Shown here: positions 1-9,269 of the stretch, one piece after another
Position numbering within the stretch: position 1 is the stretch's first letter
Layout: each line of letters opens with the position of its first letter
Origin: Devosia sp.
Lineage (GTDB): Bacteria > Pseudomonadota > Alphaproteobacteria > Rhizobiales > Devosiaceae
DNA length: 64,000 nt
Assembly (NCBI RefSeq): GCF_028290435.1
Contig: NZ_JAQGJV010000003.1
Location: 1-64,000, forward strand
Reading direction: 5' to 3'
The notes under the pieces: model-generated
What the model was told of the DNA's origin: nothing
Seen by the model: only the letters and a program-made list of their open reading frames with translations
Database searches by the model: none
Program-made: the position numbers and the translations under genes

Positions 1-50
1 CGTTCGCCGGTTTTCAAGACCGGAGCAATCAACCGCTCTGCCACCTGCCC
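1..50 (-). tRNA. tRNA-Ser(UGA), 3' part beyond the window
   Basis: Read on the minus strand, the segment shows a serine-type acceptor 5' arm starting GGGCAGGTGG, a D-arm (GCAGAGCGGTT) and an anticodon stem-loop with loop CTTGAAA, giving anticodon TGA. The sequence leaves the window inside or just after the anticodon stem, so the variable arm, T-arm and 3' end cannot be checked. The 5' end was placed by counting a 7-base acceptor strand before T8. Confidence 0.88.
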
Positions 51-119
51 AGCGCGTCTCGTTTAGCCACTTGGCCCGAAGCTGTCCAGAGGCGCCCGCA
101 GGCGCCCCTGGAGTTCGCA

Positions 120-1091
120 TCAGGGGATCAGCAGGATCGAGCCGGTAGTACCGCGCGAGGCCAGCGCCTCATGCGCCTTTGCCGCATCGGCCAGCGGGAA
201 TGTCTGGCTGATCGAAACCTTGATGTCTCCACGCGCGATTGCACCGAACAGAGCCCCTGCCCCTTCGAGCAAGTCCTCGCGGCGAGAGACATAATGCGCG
301 GTGGTCGGCCGCGTCAGGTAGAGCGAGCCTTTGCGCGACAGCACGGTCACGTCGGGAATGGCGACAACGCCCGAGGCATTGCCGAAGCTGACCATCAGGC
401 CACGCTGGCGCAGGCAATCCAGCGACTTTTCGAACGTCGCCTTGCCCACACCGTCATAGACGACATCGACACCCTTGCCGCCAGTCAGCTCGCGCACGCG
501 GGCGGCGAAGTCCTCGGTATTGTAGTTGATCACAGCGTCGCAGCCGTTCTGCTCGGCGAGCGCGGCTTTCTCGGCACTGCCGACGGTGGCGATGACCCGC
601 GCGCCGAGGGCCTTGGCCCATTGCGTGGCGATCTGGCCGACGCCGCCTGCTGCGGCATGCCAGAGAATGGTTTCTCCGGGTTGCACAGCCCAGGTCTTGA
701 ACAGCAGGTAATAGGCCGTCAAGCCCTTGAGCATCACAGCTGCCGCAGTCTCGTCGCTGACGCCCTCAGGGATGGCCACGACACGTTCCGCGACCAGCAA
801 ACGCTCCTGCGCATAGGCGCCGATCTGGCCTTGATACGCCACCCGGTCACCCGGCTTGAACATAGTGACGCCCGCGCCCACGGCTGTGACCACGCCGGCG
901 CCCTCATTGCCCGCCACGAAGGGCGTCGGCACGGGATAAAGGCCGGAGCGCTGGTAAGTATCGATGAAATTGACGCCGATCGCAGTCTGGCGAACGGCGA
1001 TCTGGCCTTCGCCAGGAGCGGCCAGCGGCCACTCCTCCCATTGCATCGCCTCTGGACCGCCCGGCTGGCGAACGACCAGCGCCCGGTTCAT
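120..1091 (-). CDS. qor: Zinc-less NADPH:quinone oxidoreductase (MDR family)
   Basis: A 323-residue medium-chain dehydrogenase/reductase, the usual length for quinone oxidoreductase Qor. It should reduce quinones with NADPH in the cytosol. The N-terminal GroES-like fold holds the family stretch around GNEGAGVV (residues ~62-69). The Rossmann part has the AAAGGVGQIATQWAK nucleotide loop, and no catalytic zinc cysteines are visible. Its ATG overlaps the stop of the upstream TerC gene as ATGA, so the two are probably co-transcribed and translationally coupled. Specificity between quinone reductase and another zinc-independent MDR enzyme cannot be settled from sequence. Confidence 0.9.
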   Translation of the reverse strand: MNRALVVRQPGGPEAMQWEEWPLAAPGEGQIAVRQTAIGVNFIDTYQRSGLYPVPTPFVAGNEGAGVVTAVGAGVTMFKPGDRVAYQGQIGAYAQERLLVAERVVAIPEGVSDETAAAVMLKGLTAYYLLFKTWAVQPGETILWHAAAGGVGQIATQWAKALGARVIATVGSAEKAALAEQNGCDAVINYNTEDFAARVRELTGGKGVDVVYDGVGKATFEKSLDCLRQRGLMVSFGNASGVVAIPDVTVLSRKGSLYLTRPTTAHYVSRREDLLEGAGALFGAIARGDIKVSISQTFPLADAAKAHEALASRGTTGSILLIP

Positions 1092-1966
1092 GGCTTGGGC
1101 GTCCGCGGCTTGCGCGGCGCCGATTTGGGCCGAGATTGCGCGCGCCTGGCTGGCGTGGCCTTGGGCTTCGGCTTCACCGCCGCCTCGATCTCACGCGTCG
1201 TCACATGGCTGCCCGGCACGGTTGACGCGGCGGCCAGCCGGTTCGGATTGGCGCGGTTCTTGCGCTGCTTGGCGATGATGTTGATGGCTTCAACCAGCAC
1301 CGAGAAGGCCATGGCTGAGTAGATATAGCCCTTGGGAATGTGGAACCCGAGGCCATCGGCCACCAGCGACACGCCGATCAGCAAGAGGAAAGCCAGCGCC
1401 AGCATCTTGGTGGTCGGGTGGTCGGCGACGAACTTGGCCACGGGCCCAGAGGCGACGAACATCACGCCGACGGCGACGATCACCGCCGCGATCATCACTT
1501 CGACGCGGTCGGCCATGCCGACGGCGGTAACGATCGAGTCGATGGAGAACACCATGTCGATGATGATGATCTGGCCAATGATGGCGGCGAATACGGCGCC
1601 CGCCTTCTGGGCCATGTCGCTTTCATGCGGCTCTTCGAGTTCCGCATGCATTTCGTGGGTCGCCTTGTAGACGAGGAAGGCACCACCGGCGATCAGGATC
1701 AAATCTTTCCACGACAGGTCCAAGCCAAAGGCGGAAATGGCGGGCTGGGTCAGGCTGATGATCCAGGAAATGACCAGTAGCAGCGCGATACGGAAGATCA
1801 GCGCCAGCGCCAGGCCCAGCCGGCGGGCCTTGTCGGCCTGCTCTTTAGGCAAGCGCGACACCAGCACGGAGATGAAGACAATGTTGTCGATGCCGAGAAC
1901 GATTTCCATCACAGTCAGCGTAGCAAAGGCGATCCAGGTGTTCGGATCGGCCAAAAGTTCGTACAT
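1088..1966 (-). CDS. TerC family integral membrane protein
   Basis: A 292-residue multi-spanning membrane protein of the TerC/Alx type, linked in the family to metal (often manganese) export or tellurite resistance. The family signature EIVLGIDNIVFIS near the N-terminus and the second acidic segment IDMVFSIDSIVTAVGM (mid-protein) carry the conserved Asp residues within membrane helices. The chosen ATG follows GGAG at good spacing; an upstream in-frame ATG would add 17 polar, Pro/His-rich residues unlike the family. The C-terminus is an odd basic tail of about 50 residues rich in Lys, Pro, Arg and Ala, probably cytosolic. No yybP-ykoY-like leader was recognised. Confidence 0.88.
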   Translation of the reverse strand: MYELLADPNTWIAFATLTVMEIVLGIDNIVFISVLVSRLPKEQADKARRLGLALALIFRIALLLVISWIISLTQPAISAFGLDLSWKDLILIAGGAFLVYKATHEMHAELEEPHESDMAQKAGAVFAAIIGQIIIIDMVFSIDSIVTAVGMADRVEVMIAAVIVAVGVMFVASGPVAKFVADHPTTKMLALAFLLLIGVSLVADGLGFHIPKGYIYSAMAFSVLVEAINIIAKQRKNRANPNRLAAASTVPGSHVTTREIEAAVKPKPKATPARRAQSRPKSAPRKPRTPKP

Positions 1967-2164
1967 TGTCGGGCTCCATGGGTGAGTCAGGCGATGGCTA
2001 TATCTAGGGTGTGTCATCCATACAAGAAAGCCGGGGAAGCGCTGTTTTTCGCATAGCGTTCCTTTGTCGCGGGTTCGGGCAGCACAAACCGGTCGCGCGG
2101 TTGCTGGTTTGGGCGCTTATCGGATGCTAGACTCTGCGCAATTCGTCCGCATTCCGAGGATTTT

Positions 2165-2617
2165 ATGGAATCGTTTTCGCCGCTTTCAGCCGCCATTGGC
2201 GGCTCGCTGATCGGCCTCGCCGCTGCCGTACTGTGGCTGGGCAATGGCCGTATCGCGGGCATTTCCGGAATTTTCGGCCAATTGCTGCCGCCAGCGCAGA
2301 CTGTGGTGTGGCGGCTGGTTTTCCTCGTGGCGCTGATCGCCGCGACCTTTGTGGCGGCAAAATTGCTGCCGGGTCTTGGTGTTGGCGGAAATGTTCGCGC
2401 GATACTCGTTGATGCGCCGGCGGCGTGGGGCGTTCCAACCCCAATATGGCTCGCAATCGCCGGCCTCTTGGTCGGCGTGGGCACCAAGCTCGGCAATGGC
2501 TGCACATCAGGCCACGGCGTCTGCGGGCTGGCGCGGCTGTCGCTGCGCTCGCTGGTGGCCGTTCTAGTCTTCTTCGGCGTGGCCATAGTCACCGTAACTG
2601 TGACGGGAGTCGTCTGA
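2165..2617 (+). CDS. YeeE/YedE family membrane protein (first half of split pair)
   Basis: A 150-residue protein with about four membrane helices. The motif GNGCTSGHGVCGLARLS (about residues 111-127) is the hallmark of YeeE/YedE sulfur-compound (thiosulfate-type) transporters; the Cys in GNGCTSGHG is the expected substrate-path cysteine. In E. coli-type proteins the two halves are one chain; here this is the N-terminal half and the next gene supplies the other. The stop overlaps the next start as TGATG, so both halves are made together. A divergent TerC gene lies upstream. Confidence 0.88.
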   Translation: MESFSPLSAAIGGSLIGLAAAVLWLGNGRIAGISGIFGQLLPPAQTVVWRLVFLVALIAATFVAAKLLPGLGVGGNVRAILVDAPAAWGVPTPIWLAIAGLLVGVGTKLGNGCTSGHGVCGLARLSLRSLVAVLVFFGVAIVTVTVTGVV

Positions 2618-3087
2618 TGGCCGTGCTAAAACTTCCCTATCTCGCAACGGCTGCCGTTAGTGGCGCCCTGTTCGGCGCCGGCCTTTATGTGTCGCAGATG
2701 GTCGACCCCCTCAAGGTCCTGCGCTTCCTCGATTTCACCGCCATCCCAACTGGCGGCTGGGACCCGAGCCTGGCCTTTGTGATCGTCCCCGCCATTGTCG
2801 TCATGTTCATTGCAGTCCGCATCGGCAAGGGCCGGACGGCGCCGCTATTCGACACCGCCTTCCACGAACCGGAATACAAGCGCATCGACGGCCGACTGAT
2901 CGCCGGCGCGGCGCTGTTCGGCATTGGCTGGGGCATGTCGGGCATTTGCCCGGGGCCGGCGATATCGCTGATCGCCTTCCTGCCGGACAATCTGTGGATT
3001 TTCCTCGTCGCGCTGTTTGTTGGCTCCTATGCCGGCAGCGCCATCATCCCGAGCGGTCACGCAAGGCGCCTGGCGGACGCCCAATGA
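2617..3087 (+). CDS. DUF6691/YeeE-type membrane protein (second half of split pair)
   Basis: A 156-residue protein with about four helices. The conserved GWGMSGICPGPA (about residues 110-121) mirrors the cysteine motif of the first half and is typical of the partner subunit in split YeeE/YedE systems. It starts inside the previous stop codon (TGATG) and ends inside the start of the next gene (ATGATGG), so three genes are chained. Expected role: the other half of a sulfur-compound permease in the inner membrane. The substrate is inferred from the family, not shown. Confidence 0.88.
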   Translation: MAVLKLPYLATAAVSGALFGAGLYVSQMVDPLKVLRFLDFTAIPTGGWDPSLAFVIVPAIVVMFIAVRIGKGRTAPLFDTAFHEPEYKRIDGRLIAGAALFGIGWGMSGICPGPAISLIAFLPDNLWIFLVALFVGSYAGSAIIPSGHARRLADAQ

Positions 3088-4241
3088 TGGACGCAGATGC
3101 CATTGTCGTCGGCGGGGGCCTGGCCGGTCTGGCAGCGGCGATTGCCGTGGCCAAGGCGGGCCTCTCGACCATCCATCTCGCTCCGGCCGGCCCGCCGGAC
3201 CGGCGCACGTCCGCGCTGATGATGCCCAGCGTTGAATATCTGCAGTCGGCTGGCCTGATTGGCGAGCCGGGGGCATTCGGACAAAAGCTGAGTCAAATCC
3301 GCATCATCGACGCGACTTCTCGCCTGTTACGTGCACCCGAGACAGTGTTCAACGCCAAGGAGGCAGGGCTCGGTGCCTTCGGCTGGAATTTTGCCAATGT
3401 TCGGCTGACCGAGGCTTTCCAGGCCAGCATGGAAGCCCTCCCCAATCTGAGGACGATTGCGCAGCCATTGTCGCAGTTCGAGCTTGGCGCGGACGGTCCA
3501 GAAATCACTCTTGCGGATGGCAGCCACCTCCGCGCGCCCCTTGTTGTCGGCGCCGATGGCAAGAAATCGCTGGTGCGCGCCGCCGCAGGCTTTCGCGCCC
3601 GCGAGAACGGCTTCACGCAAGCCGCTCTGGTCTGCGATCTGGAACTGGGTCGTGGCCTCGACGGTGCCTCGGTCGAATTCCATTATCCCAACGGGCCCTT
3701 TACCCTGGTGCCGGCCGGCGGCAACAAGGCCAATCTGGTCTGGATCGATGAGCGCGAGGTGCTCAAGCAGGCGCAGGCTTTGAGCAAGGAAGCGCTGACC
3801 GCCCTGTTGCTGGAAAAATCCCAGCGCCTGTTCGGCGGGATCACGCTGGCGACCCCGACTCACATATTCCCGCTCAGCACCATCACCGTCGATCACGCTG
3901 GCGCCAATGGCGTGGTGCTCGTCGGCGAAGCGGCCCATGCGTTCCCGCCCATCGGTGCGCAGGGGCTCAATCTGGGTCTGCGCGATGTTGCAGATCTATC
4001 GGCGGCGCTAGCCGCTACCGACCGCTCCCAGCCCGATTGGGCGGTGCGCCTGAGCGAGGATTACGCCCACCGTCGCGCCGACGACTTGAGCCGCACCGGT
4101 GGCATGGTGGATACGCTGTTCCGCTCCCTGCTCGCCGATATGCTGCCCGCACAGGCACTGCGCGCTGGCGGCCTATGGGCGCTCAAGCTGCTGCCCGCTT
4201 TGCGCAAGCAGGCCTTTGCCGTCGGCATGGGTTCGCGTTAG
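3084..4241 (+). CDS. UbiH/UbiF/COQ6-type FAD-dependent monooxygenase
   Basis: A 385-residue class A flavoprotein hydroxylase. The N-terminal dinucleotide motif is VVGGGLAGLAAAIAVAKAG, the central DG motif is VVGADGKKSLVR (about residues 155-166), and the second FAD motif is VGEAAHAFPPIGAQGLNLG (about residues 280-298), with Glu where GDAAH is usual. This layout fits ring hydroxylases of ubiquinone biosynthesis. Two tandem ATG codons (3084 and 3087) overlap the preceding stop; longer upstream starts lie inside the permease gene and are rejected. Coupling to a YeeE-type permease is unusual for a ubiquinone gene, so another aromatic substrate is possible. Confidence 0.85.
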   Translation: MMDADAIVVGGGLAGLAAAIAVAKAGLSTIHLAPAGPPDRRTSALMMPSVEYLQSAGLIGEPGAFGQKLSQIRIIDATSRLLRAPETVFNAKEAGLGAFGWNFANVRLTEAFQASMEALPNLRTIAQPLSQFELGADGPEITLADGSHLRAPLVVGADGKKSLVRAAAGFRARENGFTQAALVCDLELGRGLDGASVEFHYPNGPFTLVPAGGNKANLVWIDEREVLKQAQALSKEALTALLLEKSQRLFGGITLATPTHIFPLSTITVDHAGANGVVLVGEAAHAFPPIGAQGLNLGLRDVADLSAALAATDRSQPDWAVRLSEDYAHRRADDLSRTGGMVDTLFRSLLADMLPAQALRAGGLWALKLLPALRKQAFAVGMGSR

Positions 4242-4263
4242 GCGCAAATGCTGACTAGCGAAT

Positions 4264-4345
4264 GGTCCTTCCCGCGGACTTAATCCGCGGGCCACCATCA
4301 GCATGGCGCAAGTGTACAATGGTCCGCGGATCAAGTCCGCGGGAA
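4264..4345. repeat. Palindromic repeat pair, family C, copy 1
   Basis: Two inverted copies of a palindrome (CCCGCGGACTTAATCCGCGG and its partner CCGCGGATCAAGTCCGCGGG) flank a core containing CATCAGCATGGCGCAAGTG. The same arrangement recurs at 11407-11502. Both copies lie between the 3' ends of convergent genes. The layout resembles REP/BIME-type elements. Confidence 0.85.
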
Positions 4346-4394
4346 AAAGCGTAGCGGGGACATATCCAAATGGACGGCGGAGCGCCCAAAAGAA

Positions 4395-4415
4395 AAGGGC
4401 GCCCAAGGCGCCCTT
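4395..4415 (-). terminator. Intrinsic terminator of the IalB-like gene
   Basis: A perfect 9-bp stem (AAGGGCGCC with GGCGCCCTT, 3-nt loop) lies 27 bases past the stop of the 4442-5221 gene. On the minus strand it is followed by TTTTCTTTT, a good U-tract. Confidence 0.85.
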
Positions 4416-4441
4416 CCCCAATCCAGATATGTCGAGCCTGA

Positions 4442-5221
4442 TTATGGCGCAGCGGGTGCCGGCGTGGCCGGAGTTGCAGCGGGGGCGGGCGTCGTGCCAT
4501 TGGCTGGCGGCGTCGCGCCTTCATCGAGCTGCTTGCGCAACTGTTCGGCACGATCCTGCAGCACCTGCTCAAGCGCGTTGGAACCACTGGTTTCCTTCTG
4601 GAATTCGTCGAAGGTCAACGCGGCTGGGCCATCATAGGCAGTGGTGAAGCCGGCCAGGGTGATCTCGATGGTCAGGTCCTGGTTCTGGCGGTTCTTGGCG
4701 GTCAGCTTGAGCGTGCCGCCCTTCTTGAGTGAATTGACATAGGCTTCGTTGATTACGAGCTGAGTGGCGCACGAGGTCGGGTCGCACAGCATGAAGGGCA
4801 CGCGGATCGGCTTGGCGCCGTCGATCTGCCAGGTCAGGCCGAACGGCAGCAGCACGCCAAGCGGCACAGCAGCGACGGCCAGCAAACGGCTTTCCTGGCC
4901 CGGATCGTCACGCAGCAGGAACGAGCCGAGGAACTGGCCATTCGCCAGGATCACCTGGCGCATGATGCAGGCCTGCTTGCCATCGGGCAGCGGATCGCAA
5001 ACCTTGAGCCAGTTCTGCGCTGTCGCGCCAGCGGCTGGGGTAGCGGCGGCGCCGGCAGCGGGAGCCGCAGGCGTATCGGTTGCGGCAGGAGCTGCGGGTG
5101 CCGGCGCTTCGGTAGCAGGCGCTGGCGCGGGAGGCGTAGCATCCTGGGCGTAAGTCGCGACGGAGGACAGCATGAGCGCGGCCACCGCAAATCCGGCGAC
5201 GAGAGGTTTCCTGAAGATCAT
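4442..5221 (-). CDS. Invasion-associated locus B (IalB)-like periplasmic protein
   Basis: A 259-residue secreted protein. Residues 1-25 form a signal peptide (positive start, hydrophobic core, cleavage near TYAQD). An Ala/Pro-rich linker follows (about 27-67), then the IalB-type domain starting QNWLKVCDPLPDGKQAC. Four cysteines (VCDPLPDGKQAC and LCDPTSC) suggest two disulfides. A second Ala/Pro-rich tail closes the protein. A strong AAGGA precedes the ATG. IalB domains are widespread in Hyphomicrobiales envelopes and need not imply virulence; the molecular role is not established. It follows mfd in the same direction after 170 bases and has its own terminator. Confidence 0.85.
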   Translation of the reverse strand: MIFRKPLVAGFAVAALMLSSVATYAQDATPPAPAPATEAPAPAAPAATDTPAAPAAGAAATPAAGATAQNWLKVCDPLPDGKQACIMRQVILANGQFLGSFLLRDDPGQESRLLAVAAVPLGVLLPFGLTWQIDGAKPIRVPFMLCDPTSCATQLVINEAYVNSLKKGGTLKLTAKNRQNQDLTIEITLAGFTTAYDGPAALTFDEFQKETSGSNALEQVLQDRAEQLRKQLDEGATPPANGTTPAPAATPATPAPAAP

Positions 5222-5391
5222 AGAATTTCCTTGGCTTCCTTGGCAGTCCCGGTGGTCGCTTCGCCACCTCGAATAGAACTGTCCTTCAAGTGCTGAATTC
5301 GGGCAATAACATGACAGTACGGTCTTGCCAAAGCATTATGGGGCCGATGTCGTTCCGGCAAGCCTCACTAAACAGATCACCAAGGCGATAA

Positions 5392-8300
5392 TCAGGCATT
5401 GGCAGTTTCTGCCAGCTTGGCCAGCCGCGACAGAATCGCTGCGGCTCCCTTGAGTCGGTCGTCCGGCGTCGGCCAGTTGCGGGCAAAAACCAGCTTCTGG
5501 TCGGGCTTGATGCGCACTTGGTTGGCCGGATCTGACACCAGCCGCACCAGCGCACCCGGGTTGGGGAATTCGTTGTTGCGCAGGCTGATGACGACACCCT
5601 TGGGACCGGCATCGACTTTCTCGACATTGGCCTCGCGGCACAGTGCTTTGACCAGGATGACCTTCAGCAGCGCTTCGACTTCCTCTGGCATCGGCCCAAA
5701 GCGGTCGATGAGTTCGGCACCGGCCGAGTCGATCTCGCGAATATCCTGCAGGTCGCCCAATCGGCGATAAAGCTGCATGCGCAACTGCAGATCGGGCACG
5801 TAGTGCTCGGGAATCATCACCGGCATGCCTAGCGAAATCTGCGGGCTCCACTCGTTCTTGTCTTCGTAGTCCTCATCGCCATTCTTGAGATTGGCCACGG
5901 CCTCTTCCAGCATCGACTGATAGAGTTCATAGCCCACCTCTCGGATATGGCCGGACTGTTCGTCGCCGAGCAGGTTGCCCGCGCCACGAATATCCAAGTC
6001 GTGACTGGCGAGCTGGAACCCTGCCCCGAGCGTTTCCAGCGACTGCAGCACGCCCAGGCGCCGCTCGGCCGTGTCGGTCAATTTTCTGTCAGGTGGGACG
6101 GTGAACAGCGCATAGGCCCGCGCCTTGGCGCGACCGATACGGCCACGGATCTGATAGAGCTGCGCCAGCCCGAAATTGTCGGCGCGATGCACGATCAGCG
6201 TGTTGGCATTGGGAATATCGAGGCCCGATTCCACGATCGTCGTCGCCACCAGCACGTCGAACTTGTTGTCGTAGAAGGTGTTCATGATGTCGTCGAGCTG
6301 GCCCGGCGGCATCTGCCCATTGGCGACCACGAACGAGACTTCGGGCACCTGCACCCGCAGGAATTCCGCGATATCCGGCTGGTCCTTGATACGCGGCACC
6401 ACATAGAAGGACTGCCCCCCGCGGTACTTTTCGCGCAGCAGCGCCTCGCGGATCGACAATGGATCGAACGGCGAAATGAAGGTGCGGATCGCCAGACGAT
6501 CCACAGGTGGCGTCGCCAGCAAGCTCAGATCGCGGACGCCGGTCAGTGCCATCTGCAGCGTGCGCGGAATCGGCGTCGCCGTCAGCGTCAGCACGTGCAC
6601 ATTGGCCTTGAGCTCCTTGAGGCGCTCCTTGTGGCCAACGCCGAAGTGCTGTTCCTCGTCGATCACCAGCAGCCCGAGATCGCGGAACTTGATGGTCTTG
6701 CTCAGCAGCGCATGAGTGCCCACGACGATATCAACCTGCCCGTCGACCAGGCCTTCTTTGGTGGCCTTGAGTTCGGCGGCCGATACCAGCCGCGAGGCAT
6801 GGCGGACATTGACCGGCAGGCCGGCAAAACGGTCGCGGAAGGTCTTGAAATGCTGGCGCGCCAGTAGCGTGGTCGGCACCACGATGGCGACCTGCTTGCC
6901 CGACATGGCGACGAGGAAGGCAGCCCGCAGCGCCACTTCGGTCTTGCCGAAGCCGACGTCGCCACAGACCAGCCGGTCCATGACCTTGCCGGTCGTCAAG
7001 TCCTCGAACACCGCGTCGATAGCCGCAAGCTGGTCTTCGGTTTCCTCATAGGGGAACCGCGCGGCGAATTCGTCATAGGCGCCCGGCACCAATTCGACCG
7101 GGTCTGTCCGCGTCAACAGGCGGGCAGCAGCGATCTTGATGAGCTGCTCCGCCATTTCGCGGATGCGTTGCTTGAGCTTGCCCTTCTTGGCCTGCCAGGC
7201 GACGCCGCCGAGCTTGTCGAGCGAGGTGGTCGAATCGTCCGAACCATAGCGCGACAGCAGCTCGATATTCTCGACCGGCAGATAAAGCTTGGTATCGCCG
7301 GCATATTGCAGCTCGGCGCATTCATGCGGCGCGCCACCGGCCTCGATGACCTTGAGCCCGAGGAACCGCCCGATACCATGATCGACATGCACCACCAGAT
7401 CGCCGGCATTCAGGCTCGCCGCCTCGGTCAGCGCGTCGCTGGCCTTGCGCTTGCGCTGCGGCCGCAGGATGCGCTCGCCGAGAATGTCCTGCTCGGAGAG
7501 AACCAGCAGGTCCTTGGTCTCGAAGCCGCTTTCCAGCGCCAGCACGACCAGCGAAGTGGTTGCAGCGCTCGTGGTCTCGGCATCGCGCCAGTTTTCCGCC
7601 ATGCGCGGATTGGTCAGCCCGTGGTCCTTGAGCACCTGCGCCATGCGGTCGCGCGTACCCAGGCTCCAGCAGGCGACGACAGTCCGACGCCCCGCTTTGC
7701 GTTCGGCCATCAGCCGATCGACCACAGCCTTGAACAGATTGACGTCGGTCGCCTGCCGTTCGGCGGCAAAGCTGGGCGCGATCCGCCCGCCCATATCGTC
7801 GGACGCCTTGGCATTAGGCGACTGATACTGCGACAGTTGCAGCACAGAAGCGCCCGCCAGCGTGTAGGGATGCTGATCGACGGCATAGAGCAGATGCGGC
7901 TCCACCGGCTTGTACGGCGCCCCGCCCCCCGCAACCTGCGGGCTCCGCCGCGCATGTTCGCGGGCCTCGTAGTAATCCTTGATCTGCCCCTGCCGGTCGG
8001 CAAAGGCTTCAGCGGCCTGATCGTCGAACACAAACGGCGCGTCACCGACATAGTCGGCCAGGCTATCGAGATGCTCGTAGAAGAACGGCAGCCAGTGCTC
8101 GGTGCCCGAATAGCGCGAGCCGCCGCTGATCGTGGCGTAGAGCGTATCGTCCGCAGTGTTTCCACCAAACGTCTTGGTATAGTTCTGGCGGAAGCGGCGA
8201 ATGGTGTCTTCGGTCAGCACCACCTCGCTCATCGGCGTCAGGTCGATGCGCTTGAGCGTGCCATTGGTGCGCTGGGTATCCGGGTCGAAGGTCCGAATGG

Positions 8301-8883
8301 ACTCAAGCTGGCTGCCGAAGAAATCGAAGCGCAGCGGGAAATCCGCGCTGGCCGGGAACAGGTCCACCAGCCCGCCGCGCACCGCGTATTCACCCGATTC
8401 CCGCACCGTCGGCACGCGCAGATAGCCATTATTGGCCGCCCAGCCGATCAGCTTTTCGCTATCGACGACGCGCCCAATGGCCGCCGAAAACGACATGCCC
8501 TCCACCACAGCGCGCGGTGGCAGCTTCTGGATCAGCGCATTGACCGCGGTCAGCACGACGGCGCCTTTGGTAGAGCCGTTGGTCAGCGCCGCCAGCGTAT
8601 TCATCCGCGCAGCGATGGTGACGTTATTAGGCGAAACGCGATCGTAAGGCAGGCAGTCCCACGCCGGCAGCGTCAGGATGGTATGGCCCGGCAACATCTG
8701 CGCCAAGATTTCCGCCATCCGCTGCAACCGCCGCCCGTCGCGTGCCACGAACACAATGCTCGCCGCATCGTCCGGCGCGGCCGCCAGCCTTTGTTCTACA
8801 AGACGCGACAGCGCCAACGGCTGCATGCCATCGGGAACACTGCCAATCATGCGGGGGGGATGAATCGGGGCGGCCTCGTTCAT
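5392..8883 (-). CDS. mfd: Transcription-repair coupling factor Mfd
   Basis: A 1163-residue superfamily 2 translocase that removes stalled RNA polymerase and recruits UvrA. It has the N-terminal UvrB-like region (VSPNNVTIAARMNTL), the RNA-polymerase-interacting CarD-like domain (GDLVVHVDHGIGRFLGLK), then RecG-like helicase motifs: Walker A GDVGFGKTEVALRAA, DEEQHFGV, TATPIPRTLQ and RGRIGRAKARAYAL. The C-terminal TRCF domain follows. The ATG chosen overlaps the sdhE stop as ATGA; an in-frame extension upstream would run into sdhE and is rejected. Length matches the family. Confidence 0.97.
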   Translation of the reverse strand: MNEAAPIHPPRMIGSVPDGMQPLALSRLVEQRLAAAPDDAASIVFVARDGRRLQRMAEILAQMLPGHTILTLPAWDCLPYDRVSPNNVTIAARMNTLAALTNGSTKGAVVLTAVNALIQKLPPRAVVEGMSFSAAIGRVVDSEKLIGWAANNGYLRVPTVRESGEYAVRGGLVDLFPASADFPLRFDFFGSQLESIRTFDPDTQRTNGTLKRIDLTPMSEVVLTEDTIRRFRQNYTKTFGGNTADDTLYATISGGSRYSGTEHWLPFFYEHLDSLADYVGDAPFVFDDQAAEAFADRQGQIKDYYEAREHARRSPQVAGGGAPYKPVEPHLLYAVDQHPYTLAGASVLQLSQYQSPNAKASDDMGGRIAPSFAAERQATDVNLFKAVVDRLMAERKAGRRTVVACWSLGTRDRMAQVLKDHGLTNPRMAENWRDAETTSAATTSLVVLALESGFETKDLLVLSEQDILGERILRPQRKRKASDALTEAASLNAGDLVVHVDHGIGRFLGLKVIEAGGAPHECAELQYAGDTKLYLPVENIELLSRYGSDDSTTSLDKLGGVAWQAKKGKLKQRIREMAEQLIKIAAARLLTRTDPVELVPGAYDEFAARFPYEETEDQLAAIDAVFEDLTTGKVMDRLVCGDVGFGKTEVALRAAFLVAMSGKQVAIVVPTTLLARQHFKTFRDRFAGLPVNVRHASRLVSAAELKATKEGLVDGQVDIVVGTHALLSKTIKFRDLGLLVIDEEQHFGVGHKERLKELKANVHVLTLTATPIPRTLQMALTGVRDLSLLATPPVDRLAIRTFISPFDPLSIREALLREKYRGGQSFYVVPRIKDQPDIAEFLRVQVPEVSFVVANGQMPPGQLDDIMNTFYDNKFDVLVATTIVESGLDIPNANTLIVHRADNFGLAQLYQIRGRIGRAKARAYALFTVPPDRKLTDTAERRLGVLQSLETLGAGFQLASHDLDIRGAGNLLGDEQSGHIREVGYELYQSMLEEAVANLKNGDEDYEDKNEWSPQISLGMPVMIPEHYVPDLQLRMQLYRRLGDLQDIREIDSAGAELIDRFGPMPEEVEALLKVILVKALCREANVEKVDAGPKGVVISLRNNEFPNPGALVRLVSDPANQVRIKPDQKLVFARNWPTPDDRLKGAAAILSRLAKLAETANA

Positions 8884-9167
8884 TTGCTCATCCGCGCCTG
8901 ATGGTCCGCAACGATCCGGCCAAGAAATTCGATATCCACATCGGCTGGCGGCACTTCCTGCCCCATGACCCATTTCAGCAAAGCCGGATCTTCCTGATCC
9001 ATCACTGATTCCAACCGGTCGAGATCGGCCTCACTCAGCGCGTTGATATGGGCGTCCGCGAAAGGCCCGAGCACACGGTCCATCTCCAGCGTTCCGCGAT
9101 GCCAGGCGCGGTAGCGCAGCATCTTGCGGCGAATAGCAATGTCTTCACCGGCTGTCATCGACGCCAT
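8880..9167 (-). CDS. sdhE: FAD assembly factor SdhE (succinate dehydrogenase assembly factor 2)
   Basis: A 95-residue protein with the family core RRKMLRYRAWHRGTLEMD, containing the RGxxE motif that contacts the flavoprotein during covalent FAD attachment to SdhA. Size and the acidic C-terminal half fit SdhE/Sdh5. It is coupled to mfd by an ATGA overlap, and recG lies divergently 102 bases away. This sdhE-mfd/recG grouping is common in alphaproteobacteria. Confidence 0.93.
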   Translation of the reverse strand: MASMTAGEDIAIRRKMLRYRAWHRGTLEMDRVLGPFADAHINALSEADLDRLESVMDQEDPALLKWVMGQEVPPADVDIEFLGRIVADHQARMSK

Positions 9168-9269
9168 GATCCTGCGGAGGTTGATTTGCGCGCTCTCTTT
9201 ATCGTCATTGGCGCCCTTTGTCAGCCGTGCTCGGCCAGATAGGCTGGGAGCAAGGAGATCCCTCGAATC

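Noticed and set aside
171-1322. 383-codon plus-strand open frame over qor and terC
   Set aside because: Composition is typical of an antisense shadow, and both minus-strand genes have clear family motifs.
1967-2164. Manganese (yybP-ykoY) riboswitch before terC
   Set aside because: The conserved loop sequences expected of this riboswitch were not found.
7168-8901. 577-codon plus-strand open frame
   Set aside because: Antisense shadow of mfd, with no recognisable domain or ribosome site.
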